The notes: generated from the sequence alone by a model not told the origin. A stretch of DNA of 60,000 nucleotides from Polytrichum commune (GCA_950295325.1 OX485805.1:29935501-29995500); one strand, 5' to 3'. Counted from the stretch's first letter, positions 25,468 to 38,610 are shown. A program made the numbers and translations.

Positions 25468-26706
25468 AAATTTGAGCCCAAAACCTTGTGGCACTAATTC
25501 TTGGGAGTATTAACATACTATTAGCATTGGAGTCAATTGCCAATTGCCTTTTGTATCTCCCAACTTTTTGCATCTTTATGTATCTCTTTTTGCCCACTAC
25601 AAAAATGATTGAAATTAGGATGAGGGGAAATGGGTGTTTAGGGTTATGGATTTCATCAACATTAATATTTGCACAAGAAGATTTGTAGGGGTGTTTCCAT
25701 GTTTGAAACACTACCATAGTGAGGTGCCACTTGAATTAAATGCTATCCCACTTTGTGGCACTTTGTGGCATGATGTAACCGTGGGAAGTAAGGGTCAAAG
25801 TAAAAACCATTTGTATTTGTAGTGATATTCTACATGGTCTTGGTGTAAACCCAACATATAGTATAGTGGGGGTTGTCTTTATTTAGGTTTCATAACATTA
25901 TTCAGTTGCTCTCAACCGTTCCATTTTAATAATATCAATACCTTGCTTCATCCGAGTTTTTCACCCGGGAATATGCTAGTGCAATGCTTGTTGCGAGAAT
26001 AAACATAGCATGATTATGAATAGAATTTGGCATATTCCTAGCCCCAATCAACATACAAACTCAATTGAATAATGTTATGTTAACATGACTTACATAATCT
26101 ATAAATCTGTAGTTGTGAGGTCTAGATGTCATGGTTGCCCATAATTCCATTAGGCCTACGTCAAGAAGATGGTCAAGAAAAATGCTTCAAAATTTTTGGG
26201 ATTATGTATCTACTTTCACATGTAGGATTCAAGTGGAAGTGCCATCTATAGAGAAAGGCATGGGCTTTGGCCTAAATGGAAACCTAATATTGTAGCACCA
26301 TAGCTTGTTCGTGCAAAAATAATTTCCAAATAAAAAACCAAAAAAATCAAAAATTATGAACCCAATCAAACGATTTTTTGTAGACAAATCAATAATTCAT
26401 CACCACAATTTACCAAGTGGTCATAGGGAATATAACTTATTTTCAAAGTGAGAATTTTCATAGAGGGGATTCAATCATAAAACATTACAGAAAGAATATG
26501 AACTTTCACATAACAAGGGAAATGTATTCTTTCTCTCAAAGAGGAAAATGTAAAATTCCAAGTCTATAGAGCTTGATTGACATCTATTCATTGATTCACT
26601 TAGTTGGAATAATCAATTATGTCAGCATGAATATCACTCCACAATTTTCAATTGGAATGTCAAGGGCCACTCACCTTTTTATTGACAAACACATGGAGTT
26701 CTATGA
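25468..26706. other. Intergenic AT-rich DNA, no gene recognised
   Basis: No supported gene. A CACTACAAAAATG word occurs at 25595 and a TTTGTAGTG word ends at 25824, but their flanking triplets differ, so a small CACTA insertion is not established. The 5' or 3' boundary of the decayed transposase element to the right may lie here, but no terminal inverted repeat pair was found. Confidence 0.4.
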
Positions 26707-29700
26707 TTAGACATATACACCATCCCATGAAATGGGGACACCCTTTGAAAACCCAGTGGCATGGTAATTTGAAGTCACATACTCCCCTAAACACTTCCAC
26801 GAAAATGGTGAATCTTGTACAGATGTTCTGAATTCTCCCTGTCGCTTTGCAATTCTTTTGAGCGTGCTCAAGTATACTAAACCAACGTACGGATGATCCG
26901 GATCCCCCTCCACCACCTCACTTTCTTCTTCTGTTTTTAGATGCTCCGGCATTGTCACTCTTCTTACAACACCAATCTTGAAACTTCCCGATCCCGCCTT
27001 TTCATCAAACCAATACAATTTTCCCACTTCTGGCCACGGTGGTAAGATACTCCTGTGACCTTCAAATAGCAAATGAGATCTAACATCTAGGTCACAAAAC
27101 TCATGTGCAAGTAGTGCATCTTTTCTATTAGCTATCGGGTGTATCATGAATCTGTGAAGTAACATATTCACTGGACGTGTATCATCTCCAAAGTGTTGCC
27201 TAGGTTTTGGTTTCAGAACCCTCATGAATGACAACTCAGATTGCTCTACCAAATTGCTACCTTCAGATGATGGTACCTGCTCAAAATACTCTGCACGGAA
27301 AAAAATCTCATGTACTCCCATGAATTCATGCATAAAGATGGAAAGTATTCTAGCCTTCCATGTCCAGAATCCCAAATCCTCAATTGCACTATCCTCCAAT
27401 CCATCAGGCCTGACCACCACTAGATCCTTTGCCCTGTACTCTATCCCTTTATGTATTAAAAAAAACATTTTTTTAATATCTTCCTTGAACGGGATACATG
27501 TGATATCATTAAGAAGACCTTGCTTTTTCCAATACTTCATAAAAATGCCTTGACTGACTTTACCATTCGCTCTTTATTCCCATTCTGCCATCCCACACAA
27601 ACGCCCTTTCGTTGCAATACTTTTTTACATGCACAGACAAGTACACTTTTTAGAAGAACTTTTCCACATCTCCTTTGCAATATCTTGGGACGATGTTATG
27701 AATACACCTTTCAAATGATCTGATGGACACTCATCCAAATAAACACCTAAAACAACACACCACAAAGATAAACATAATTACCAACCCAAAACTATATAGT
27801 AATTATCATCCAATACATAATTACAAAAAAAAATGAAAACAATCTCAAACTAGGAGGCATACCTTCAACATCATGCCTCTGTGAAGAATTCATCAAATTT
27901 TGATGCAAAATATGAATAGCCCTTTGCGGCGGAAATAATAAATCCAAATCAACCTGCTTTTGTTTGTACAAAGAAGTATAACTTGTTCTCGCATGGTAGG
28001 CTGCATAAGTCAATTCATTTTCTTTCTTGTTGGTTTTAATGTTTACAGAGCTAGACACCTTCTTCTCATGCCGAAAGCACCAGAATATATCATGAGATCC
28101 GTGCCGTAAAACATCATCCAAAATCTCCCCATTCCCTATAAAACAAATAAAAAGTAAATTACAAGATAGAAAAATGATAGTATTTTCCCTAACTACTCAA
28201 CAATATACTACCATATGTCTTAGTAACAAAAAACTCATAAGTTATACATCATGAATATTTAATTTCAAATGACAAGAAAACCAAAACACCAAAAATGTGT
28301 ACACTCTTACCAGCTACATGCTCGAGGATCGACCCATCTGGACCAAAGTATTCCTCCCACCAAACTCTCAAAGCAACGAAGTATTCCCGTGCAAAGGTCA
28401 AAGATTCAAGAGACCACCCGTAAATTTTGGTATGGGTGAAAAATAAACAACAAACCTCTACAAGGATAAGCCCTAAGAAACATAGGTCATTCTCTTTTCT
28501 CACTCCCAAACGATCAAGAACATAAGGTAAACACCATTGAATGAAAAGAACATAATCTTCAGCTTTCCAGTATCCTAACCTATCTAAAATGTCACTTGGC
28601 CACCTAGCCCCTAAATCACTAGGTCTATGAGCAGTAACCTCTTCTAAAGCTTTTTCCAAAACATTTCCTTTAGACTGGCACTCCTCTTTCAGTTTAGACG
28701 TATATTTTTTGAACAAGCACAAAGGTAGTATGTGCATGACATCATATATTAAGTCCAAGGACATATTGAACTCATACAAATAATACAACCGCCAAAGCTT
28801 GGAAACACATGTCACACACATTTGCCTCGGATTTACTTTATCCAAATTGTGTACCTACAGAAACACAATAGAGTTCACATAATTAGGCACATTAAATATA
28901 CTTACCAAAAGCTACTCTAATTACACTAAGATATATATATATATATATATAAACATAAAATCACAAAACACAACACTAACCTGTGTGAGAAGATCCTCAA
29001 TGGTCCGAAGTGGTGGCGAATAAAATGCTTGTCGTCTACTATCGGGGTAGACGACATTTTTTCCAACTAAACCCTCCACAGTTACATCCCTTCGACATGC
29101 ATTATAACCCCCCTCTTTGAAACCACCTATCTTCGTTTGAGCCGGATGATCCCCTGTCCACAACATTAATATTCCTCGAATTCTAGATTTTCCATCCTCA
29201 CACATTGGTAACGTAGGGGAAATAAGATGTGGAGGATAATTGTATACCACATCAAAACCATGAATAAAAAGTGACTCCAAATCACGAAACAAAGGCTCTA
29301 GAAAAGTTGTGAGAATTGATTCTTCAGACTGCTTAATGATTTGTTTTGATGAGGCTGGAATAAAAATCACGGGAATAGGGCCAAGAGCATTGTTCTTTCC
29401 CCCATTCATAACTTCCAGTTCCACCACCCAAGTATCGTTGAACTTGGTCGTTGTAGTTAAGAATCCATCCCAATGACCAGCTAGAGCAAAATTCCTTGGA
29501 TCTCCCTGCATAAATGAAACACAAAAGTAAAATAAAAAATAGTTCAACTTAACATCAAAATAAGAAATAAATCAGTAAAATAGATATAAAACTTAATAGA
29601 AATTATAAAAATAGAAGAACTCCGAATAAACACTGACCTGTACAAAAATCTTCTTGGAGATAATTTCAGATGAACAAATCGAGCATCTAAACTTATACTC

Positions 29701-30279
29701 TTGAAATATATCATCCCAACCATCACTTAGCTCTTGGCATGGATTGGGAAAATCATGATACACTTCAAAGCAATTCTCATTGTTGCATTTCACTGGAAGC
29801 TCCCATTTCTGTTCAGGATCCCAAAAAGCTTGATAAATTTTGAATTTGGAACCATCCCGAAATTCAAAAATTTGAGGAGGATGATTATCAGGGTGTACTC
29901 CACGCCATTTTTTACATTGCCTCCAATGCTCGAGAAACTCATGGCATTGTGTGCAACACAAATTCAACTACTGTAATTCTGTTGCAATAGGTAGATAATC
30001 AAACGGAAGAATATCTTTACGAAGGGCCTAACAAATTGAACATTTCTCCCCACAAATCTTACAATTCCTTCTCAGTCTAGGACCTTCGAGACATAGACAC
30101 TTAACAACAACTGCTCCTTCGTACTCATCTTCTGCACTAGGTGCTAAAATTTGTGGAGTGTGTGGTAAACCTATACTTCCAGTGCATACTCTTCATCTTA
30201 CTGGCTTTGACATTCCATTTTCTTCATACTCCTTCAACAACTTGTCATATGAGTTTGGAACCTCTAACTCCTGTCCAAC

Positions 30280-31599
30280 CACTAGTAGAAATTTTGCGTC
30301 CGGATCAACAAAAAATCAACAGAAAGGTGTTGGTCGCGGTTGTTACTTAGGACGCATTGACCTGGACATGATGTAGCACAGTTTTGTTGATTTTTTCTGT
30401 TGATCTGGTCACAAAAAGATTAAAAAAAAAACTTATTTTTTTACTGCCCGGATTTTTCGGGCAAGAAAAATGTTTTTTTGATTGCCCGGATTTCTATGGC
30501 AGCCTAACTCTATTACCACGGTTCGCAATCGGGTTTAAACTCGAGACGTCACGCTTAACACTTAACACTCTAACCAACTCACCGTACTTAGAATTTGATG
30601 AACAAAGAGAAATGTTTTTCTTACATATACAAAACCGAATCCGCCACTATACCAACCTATCTGATTCATACCTAAATTTGCCTCGCATCCAATTGACTAT
30701 TTCCTACCTCCCGCATTCATCCAACCTTGAAATAGATCACCCTATTTGACTATTTTTTGTCGGTCCCTATATACATCATAATCCATTTAGCCCCACCCAT
30801 CCACCGCACTTATACCTAAGTGTGTCCAAACCCATTCTTGTTTCCTATACCTACTTTCAATTGGGCCCTAAGTAAATGCAAATTACGACCCTTTTTTACC
30901 CTGTAAACAGACCATTTTTTACCCTCAACCCTGAAAAAGATCACACTATTTGCCTAATTTTATTCTACCCCTAAATAGATCGAAATCAAATCCACCCACC
31001 CATTCACCGCACTTATACGTAAGTGTCATTAACCCCATTCTTTTTTCGTATACCTACTTTCAATCGGGCCCTAAATAAATCCAAATTCCAACCCCTTTTT
31101 ACCCTGTTTTCCGACCCTGAAATAGATATCACTTTTCACACTATTCACCTAATTTTAGTGTGCCCCTAAATCGATCATAATTGAATCCACCCGACCCATA
31201 TACCGCACTTATACGTAAGTGTGTCAAAATCCATTCGTGTTTTGTACACTTAATTTCAATCAGACCCCTTTTTACCCTATTTTCCGACCCTGAAATAGAC
31301 AACATTTTTCACACTATTCACCTAATTTTTGTATACCCCTAAATAGATCATAATGGATTAAGCCCGATCCATACACCACACTTATACGTAAGTGTGTCCA
31401 ACCCCATTCTAAAAAGATTTCACATTTACTTAAATTTTGTTGATTTGGTCATTGTACTATTCAGATCAACAAAAAAATAGGCAGCAAACTATTGATTTTT
31501 ACAAAAAGTTCAAAAATCAGTGAAATTGGTCATTGTAGTGTCCGGATCAACATAGATTTGTTGATTTTCTATTGATTTGGTTATGATTTTCTAGTAGTG
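30280..31599. mobile_element. Non-autonomous CACTA-like element, 1320 bp, TSD AAC
   Basis: The left end reads CACTAGTAGAAATTTTG and the complement of the right end reads CACTACTAGAAAATCA, an imperfect CACTA-type terminal inverted repeat. Just inside, ATCAACAAAAAATCAAC on the left pairs loosely with ATCAATAGAAAATCAAC on the right. The triplet AAC flanks both ends (30277-30279 and 31600-31602), the 3-bp duplication expected for CACTA insertions. It encodes no transposase and sits in an intron of the minus-strand transposase pseudogene, so it inserted after that gene. Confidence 0.85.
30800..31410. repeat. Four tandem ~170-205-bp units inside the CACTA-like element
   Basis: Each unit contains a near-palindrome ACTTATACGTAAGT (first copy ACTTATACCTAAGT) near 30807, 31010, 31206 and 31379. 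Most units then carry TTTCAAT(T/C)GGGCCCTAA or its remnant, TTTTTACCCTGT and a CCTAATTTT word. Spacing falls from about 203 to 173 bp. Related units in the opposite orientation occur at 46486-46810. Confidence 0.8.
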
Positions 31600-32169
31600 A
31601 ACTGATCTTGAAATATTTTTTAAAACAAATGTCAAACATAGAATGAGAGTTAATATAAATTGACATATTGATATATATCACTTGACAAAAAATGACATAA
31701 GTTAAAAAAGTTTACCTGCATACGAGTAAAGCTGCCCAATATTCATTGATCCATAGTTGGTACTAATATTCATTCCAAATATTCTTTTCATAATCTTCTC
31801 CTGTAGAGATATAAATACTTTTCCAGAATCCAAATATGCTTGAAGTAAAACCATTTGTGTTTTCATAGCTGACTCAAGTGTAAAGTTTTCTTGAGCAGGT
31901 AGTGGAATTCTACCCTGAATGAATTCAACACCCTCTTCCCTTACAACATCGGCCTCAGCCTCAGGCTCTATAATTTCATTCAATACAACTTCAGGACCTT
32001 CTACAACAAGACCTTCCACTAACTCACGAACTACTGGAATTTCTTTTTCTTGATAAACAGTAACATCTTTCTTGGCCTCCCTACGTCTCTTATGTCTGTA
32101 AAAAGATGCAGATGATACTTCTTTTCCTTTACAGTTTGGTGAATAACATCGCAATTTCCTTGACTCCAT

Positions 32170-34218
32170 CTTCAATAAGAAAGAAAAGTAACCATCTACT
32201 ATACATTGTTCATCTGCAAGTGATGGCAATGCAAATAGTAAGCAACTTGACTGACCTAATCCGATGGCACACAAGAACTAATAAGAGCAAAGAGGGAGTG
32301 GGGGAAGAGAAGGATTATTATTATTGTGATAACACACTGGTAATGATAATTATTATTTATGGGTTGTATTGGTAATGATACACTTTCATTTTCACTTGTT
32401 CCATCTATCATGTTCCGAAGCAAAGGTATGGTTTCCATTATTTGGTTCTACTTATTTTGGACAATCATGTTTAAGATCTCACTTAAGAATGAAACGTATT
32501 GGAGTTGATGTTTGCATTAGATGTTTAAAGTAAGTTATGATACATCTTTTGACCTTTGGGATTGGAGTATAGATTGAAAAATTATAAATCCTACAATTTC
32601 TATTCTACATGTGACTTCATATGTAATATTTCTATTTTAATGCTAATATGCTAATATTCTAATATTTCTATTTTAATGATAATTTCAGTGCGAATAGATA
32701 GTGAGGTGTAAAGCAAAATTGCGATCACATCTGTATGGTTAAATTCATCATATTTTGATTTGATATTTTTTTTACTTGACATAACCCCCAAACATAAATC
32801 CAATTTCATCTGTAATTCACTGCCGGTTCTCCCCAATCATTGGTGGGGTTCTTAATTAAAGGAGGAAACAAACTTACAGCAGGCATACATGCAAGCAGGG
32901 AGAGAGGGCAGAGAGCAGGGGGCAGTGGTGGCAACAATGATCTAGAGGACTATGTGGTACTCTTATTAGTCACATAAATGCACACTTCATGACTCGATGC
33001 ATCCAATTTTGACTAATACAATGGACTCTGCACTCCTTCCATGATGGTCCGATTTGCTTGAGGTGCATAACTGGTAGTGAAATTCAAGAAAATCAAGAAA
33101 GTCAGAGAAGTGGTAATTTTGATTTCAAAGGAAGTGGTTGAAGTTGGTGTTTGAAAGTTGGTTGAAAAGTTGGAGCGTTGAATTTTCTCTTGTGTGAGAG
33201 GAAGTGATTGTAGTTGTAGATTGAAGATCTTGTTGTTTGATAGGTCATTTGAGCATTGATGCCTCATAGGTCACTTTTTTGATAATTTGGAAATACCAAT
33301 TTTTTACATGTATAGAAAGATGTGATAGTTTCCCATGTTAGAATTTATTTTGAAAATTTCTACGGGAAATTGTATACGAATCCCTTGTGGAATTTTTTTA
33401 GCAAAGTGTAACAAAATCCCTTGTGGATAATTGTATATGAAACACCTTTGGGAATTCATTTTATATTTCATGTATGATTGGTTATCCCTATGTACATGAA
33501 TATGTTAATTTTACCCTACAGGGGATTGTAATAGATTTTCCCTAACAAGTATTTTATTTTATTTCCCTGTATGTTTTAATTCTTCTCTCACCTATATTTT
33601 CCATGTCTCAAATTTTCCTGTGAGATGTTCTTGGAGGAAATTTGAACTGTAAATGCCTACAGGGGATTAAAAAAACGTCCCTTGTGCTTAACAACCACAT
33701 ACTTGAATTTTTTCAGAACAAGTTAACGGGCATTGGGATTCATTTAGGGATATGTGCATGGGATTGTCACTGAGAGTTGTTGGCATATGAAATCACCATT
33801 CGACTTAATCACATAATTGTTAAGGTTGAATTGTATTTATGAACATATATTCCAAAAATTTCTATTGGGAGGGAATTTTTATGATGTAGTAGAGAGATGA
33901 GAGATGTGCTTATGTGTAATTTTTTTATTTTTATAATAATTTGTTTTACAACAACATGAATATCTCACGCTTGACCACCAACCGCAAACAAGTATCAGTT
34001 GTGCGTGGTCAATTTTAATTTTTGTTTAAGTGTTATTTAGGGGAGAGGATCCAGTATTGTACATGCATTGTTTTCCGTATTTCATTGTGGTACATTTTTT
34101 TGTAACGGGCTGTGTTGTTAGAAAATGCTAGCATTATCCATTTGTATGGTGCTAATTGTGATAGAGTATTGTGGAGATGATGTTGGAGTGATGACCAAAA
34201 AGACCCTTAAATGTGCAC
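32170..34218. other. AT-rich DNA without a recognised gene
   Basis: No supported gene. Around 33340-33690 several CCCTTGTGGAA / CCTACAGGGGATT words recur, suggesting an old repeat. The stretch probably includes the unresolved end of the element that carried the minus-strand transposase. Confidence 0.4.
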
Positions 34219-35330
34219 TGTGAGCCCAAAATAGGCCCACATGTTTGTTTTAACTCTTGTAAACCATTACAAGTGATGTTTTAGTGTTTTATGATTATTT
34301 ACAAAATATAAAAAGAGTGAAGCTTGAAAGAAGCTAGGTTTAAGCATTAGGCTCATTTGGAGTGGATTGATTAAAAATGTAGTAGTAAAAGGAAGCTCCG
34401 TAGTTGGTGAGCGTAGTAGGTAGAGACCCAAGAGTAGTTAAATGATTGAATTAGGACCTTTGGTGTTTGTTTTAGGAAAATGGCTCAAAAGATAAGATGA
34501 GAGCTTACAAAGTAGGAGCAGATTTCGAAGGCTTATCGTGAGCCTTGAGGGTGCTCACCTCCTTAAACTCATTATTTAAGACCTCGTTCTTCCCTCACTC
34601 CTCCTCTCTTTCCTTCGTGCCCCTTGGCACCCCACGTGTTATAAGTGTGGGTGCGTGGGAAGCAAGATAGGAGCACGTGTGTGTGCATGGGTGTAAGGTT
34701 AGGAGCCAAGGCTAGTTGGCCTTGAAGAGGGCTTGACCTCTTGTTAGTAATAGTTGGGCGTGAATGATTTAAAATTCAATTTATGGCTTTGTTTGAGTAC
34801 TTGGATTTTCATTGATTAGCCTTATACTTATGCGGATGTGCAAAGTCTCTTATTGGAGCATTTAGTTTTGTTGGACTTCATATGAATTTTTGAGAGCCAA
34901 AAAACCGAGACTATGTGCAAACTTCCAAAAACTAGTGAAAAAATGCAGATTCAAAGGGAACAGCGTAGAATTGCGACCATATACTTTGTGGCAGTAAAAA
35001 TATTATTGCATATTCATGTAGAGGACTTCATTACCTATCCATGGATACCAAGAACTCATTTTTTGGACTTCATATGAATTTTTGAAAGCCAAAAAACCGA
35101 GACTATGTCCAAACTTCCAAAAAAATAGTGACACACTGTTATAGTTTTGACTTATGATGTTTTTGACTTATGATGTTTATTGAATTACCGAGGGAGGATT
35201 TTGTACGTGTCATTATAACTTTTCCACTCGGGCTAGGACGAAATTGAAGGGTGGGGAATTTTTGGTGACATGCACCAAGTAGGCGGTACCTTTATTTTGT
35301 CATAGTGATGTTGGGTTGATGACCAACAGA
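34219..35330 (+). repeat. LTR-like relic sharing its start with the LTR candidate at 37647
   Basis: The sequence TGTGAGCCCAAAATAGG followed by CCCACATGT at 34219 closely matches TGTGAGCCCAAAAACAG followed by CCCACATGT at 37647. A shared word TGTTTGTTTTAGGA follows about 250 and 270 bp later, respectively. It also holds a direct repeat of about 65 bp (34871-34935 and 35062-35130) with the words CTTCATATGAATTTTTGA and CCGAGACTATGT. It is most simply a diverged LTR copy; its right end is not defined. Confidence 0.45.
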
Positions 35331-35912
35331 CTATTATGTTGTTGGTGGTTGCAAATGCACGTTGCCTTTTATTTTATTTTTTATTTTAAACCTTGAAACC
35401 ATAATAGTCTAGGTTGTTGGTTTAGTGACCGGACTTATTATGAATTTATGATTACGACTTAAAGCCAATGTTATTAATTCACATTTTGAAGATCGATTCC
35501 CTGACCTCTTAGACGTTGGAGCAGTGATAGAATCTGACAAGAGTTTTCAGCCTATTTCGGCATGAAAGACTGCTACTTGCTTTCACATTCTTTGATTAGG
35601 AACCTTTGACGATATGGGGAGGAAACTTGAGGAGGAATACATGACCAGTTTTTTAGTCAAATGGGACAAATTCCTTGTAAGATTATTTTTTTTGGTTTAG
35701 GACGTGGATGAGAGAGGAATGTTAATGCAATACCAGTTTTAATGACTGGTATACGTTCGAGTTTTTGCCCAAAAATTTGGAGCACAAAGAGCTCTAGACT
35801 TATGAGCAGTGAAAAAATGTTCATTAGATGGATCTACGCCAGGTGGAGCGAAACTAGTCGAGTCGAATGAAGTTGGTTTCTACATTAAGGAAAAGACGCG
35901 ACTTTCAGTTCA

Positions 35913-37646
35913 TTGACCATTGTTGTGGTTAAGACAGAACAAGCGGAGGGCATCTTTATAGTGGATGTGGAAGGATCTTTCCCCGGTGAACCTGAGGAGA
36001 AGGTTTTTACTTCCACATCCGCAAGTACGTTAAGCCCGATTTTTTCATTCTCTCGTTATACCCAGACTACCAAGATGGCATTAGCTTCTTTAGGGGCTCC
36101 GCTAGATTTTGATATTCTGCATGAATTCGATCTCTATTTGGAGGAGGAATACGGGGATTTCCGTTGGGATCAAATGCAGCGGATCCAATTTTTCAGGCGG
36201 GAGAAGGACGATACACCTCGTGCTATGTATACGAGGTTGCAAAGATTTACCAAAAAATCTGAAGGTATTTTCGCAGAGAACCATTTTGTGAAGATTTTTT
36301 TGTCAATGATTGACAAATGTTTCATTAATTTAGCGTTGTCCAAGATGATCATAAATTATGGTAGGCGGACGACATTTGCAAATTCCGGTCATTATGCAAA
36401 TGTCGTCCGGTCATGATTGCGGAATCGGCAGAGACAGAGGTGGACAAGACCTTATATTGTTGGTCTTATAGGCAGTCAGCCACGCTAAGAATGATTGTCT
36501 TTTGAACTGTGGGCGCAAGAATCATGCGGTGGAAAATTGCTTAGCTTTCCATCCAGAAAAACCGTTCTTCTTCCGAATAGTAAAAGACGTTTCAGGCGAA
36601 TATTGACGCCTTGGAGGTGAGGTTCAAGAATATTGGCATCATATGGCTAAATTTTTTAATCACCAGTTCCATTCATAGCTTAGGCTAGTTCTTTCACTCC
36701 GGATTATTATATGTTCGGAGCTTTGGAAGAGGTAGTGAGTCCGGCAGTTGTGACACGTGTTCAATCCGTATCACAAGCCACACCTTTGACCATAGAGGAC
36801 TATGTCGAGAGCTTGCGAGCCGGGAACAACAGCTCCGCGGATCAGATTGGTGAGGCACAACTACAATTATCTTTTAGATTGGCCGATGTTATCCAATCTG
36901 TTAGTGGTCGTAATTCGAGCATGGGGAATTCAAATCCGGTGATCAACATGGTGCACACATTGGCATCCAAGGTCACCCGGCATCCAACTGGCTAAGGTTT
37001 TCCACCTAGCAATAGGATTTTTGAAGTAAAAACATCCTTGTCTTTTCTAACTGTGGCTCAAGCCACCTTAAACTTCCTTGCCATTGAGGATCCCAAGGAA
37101 ATGGCCAAACGCGAGCGTGGCTTGCAGCGGAGGCCATTACGTCTTTTGACACACGCACCTTAGATGAAGGGGGGGGGGATCCGACCACATCTTATGACTC
37201 ACCAAAATCCACGGGAGTAGCTTATGTGTCTGATGTAGCTGCTAGATCAGCTCGTGAGCACCGAGGCATTTGACCCTGCGTCGTGCGTATGATAAAGGAT
37301 ACTGACATTTTGGTAGTGAGTAAAATTGGAGACAACGCTATTAGGATTACAACTCAATGTGTGATAATGAATTCGGGAGCATAACCAGTTATGTTCGGCA
37401 AAATGCTTGCCCAAGTTTTGCAGTTGACGGCTGACGACTTGGTTCCTTGTCCATTTACCATCTTTAAATGTATTGGCCACGTGGAGCGGACCACTGGTTA
37501 TACTCGGGAGCCATTACAACTTAGCTTCCGAGTGAAGCCTAAAGATTCACCTGCACCTCTTTTTTTCAGGTGTGGGTTGACAAATGCGACCAACTACAAT
37601 ATTTTAGTTGGTTAGCAAGCATTGTACCCCCTCGGTTTTGGCTTGG
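35913..37646 (+). pseudogene. Decayed Ty3-type gag-protease region
   Basis: An open stretch at 35913-36416 looks like a retrotransposon capsid region. At about 36480-36545 a CCHC-type zinc knuckle can be read (CGRKNHAVENC), preceded by a second, frame-disrupted knuckle. After a linker (36711-36995) comes an aspartic-protease-like region (about 37320-37646), recognised by the order SGA, PVMFGK, LTADDL and NYNILVG. The protease active-site Asp of the expected DSGA is replaced by Asn (NSGA), and stop codons interrupt the frame directly after it and after ILVG. Protein similarity ends abruptly near 37646, where an LTR-like TGTGAG sequence begins. The element is non-functional here. Confidence 0.7.
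36366..36409. repeat. Perfect 15-bp inverted repeat with 14-nt loop in the gag relic
   Basis: CGGACGACATTTGCA at 36366-36380 is exactly complementary to TGCAAATGTCGTCCG at 36395-36409. It falls at the very end of the open capsid-like frame. A small templated inversion during decay is the simplest origin. Confidence 0.8.
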
Positions 37647-38610
37647 TGTGAGCCCAAAAACAGTTCCCACATGTGTCGCTAATCTTTAAAACATGGTGAA
37701 GACTTGATTTTAAATTAGGATTGCTATTCAAAAAACTAAAAAGACTGCAAGCTTTGATTTTTTGTGTAAGACGAGTGCAAGGGGGATTAGTTGGCACGTT
37801 AGTGAGAGAGGGAATTTATTTAGATTAGTGGGTACAAGATTACTAAGGGTCATATACTTAGCCTAGCCAATGAGACTAGGAGCTGGGGTTTAGATGTTTA
37901 GAATGGGCATTTTCAATGTTTGTTTTAGGATGCACCAAGGTCCACGATGGGCCATAGGCCGTTAAGAGGATGGGGTTTACCGGATTTCCGGATCATGGGA
38001 AGTAGGGTCCCCTGTTTCGGCAAACTCCTCACTCTTTCTCACTCTCTCTCTAACGGTTGGAAGGGGAATGGTTCCGTGCGGCGGTTGAGAGCTAGGGAGG
38101 AGAGATTGAGCGGCGCAGGGGGTTGCTCGATGAAGGAGCTAGGTGAATGTGAGGCTGCAGGGAAGATGCTCAAGCACAGGGGTAGCCTCCGAGGGCAAGG
38201 GGACTGATGTTTCTGATGCGACCAGGGGTGAGGTAGATCCGAGGATGGGCGATGTGGCACAAAGACTGCACATGCTCGCCGAGATGCGGATCCTCCCACA
38301 CTGGGAGGCACAATGTGCTAACCTCCACCAAGCAGTTACTGGGATCTCGGTTGTGAGGCTAATTGTGCAATGCTGGCGGGCCAGGATGTTGCTTGAACTG
38401 TTGAGGTAAGTGCGATTGGGGTTCTGGGTTTAAGGGGATCTGAAATTGCTGGGCTCCGTAGGGTCAGAAAGGGTCAGTGGATGGGCGGAATAGAAGGGCC
38501 CAATTCGGCAATGCTGAAGCCGATTCAGGAGTTGCACTCATCACTGCTGTGAAGGAATTCTGGTGGGAAAGGAGGCAGGAACGCCATCAAGCAAATAAGC
38601 ACCTCACTCA
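37647..38610 (+). repeat. Candidate LTR, left part (split by the 14.8-kb CACTA element)
   Basis: It begins with TGTGAGCCCAAAA exactly where the protease-like similarity stops, and the same start occurs at 34219. The candidate right end CTCACA is at 55070-55075, after the CACTA insertion; TGTGAG and CTCACA form the short inverted ends typical of LTRs. Without the CACTA element the LTR would be about 2.6 kb. The mapping is inferred from ends only. Confidence 0.4.

Larger units (their letters stand above)
26707..32169 (-). pseudogene. Decayed CACTA-type (tnp2/Transposase_21-like) transposase gene
   Basis: Minus-strand exons with GT-AG borders can be read as 32169-31716, about 30270-29638, 29505-28981, 28854-28311, 28135-27863 and 27746-26707. 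The second exon has a Cys-rich CKICGEKCSIC motif. The third carries the transposase signature LMLWTGDHPAQ and NACRRD after a GHWDGF start; the fourth has YDVMH, as in the catalytic core of tnp2-type transposases. Decay is clear: the second exon has in-frame stops near 30154, 30030 and 29969, and the last exon needs at least two frame changes between about 27630 and 27540. Exon 1 (150 residues to its donor) looks like an accessory N-terminus and was not recognised. This family is distinct from the transposase at 49-53 kb. A CACTA-like insertion occupies its first intron. Terminal repeats of the parent element were not found. Confidence 0.75.

Noticed and set aside
25595-25824. Possible 230-bp CACTA element (CACTACAAAAATG ... 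TTTGTAGTG)
   Set aside because: Flanking triplets GCC and ATA do not match, and the end similarity is short.
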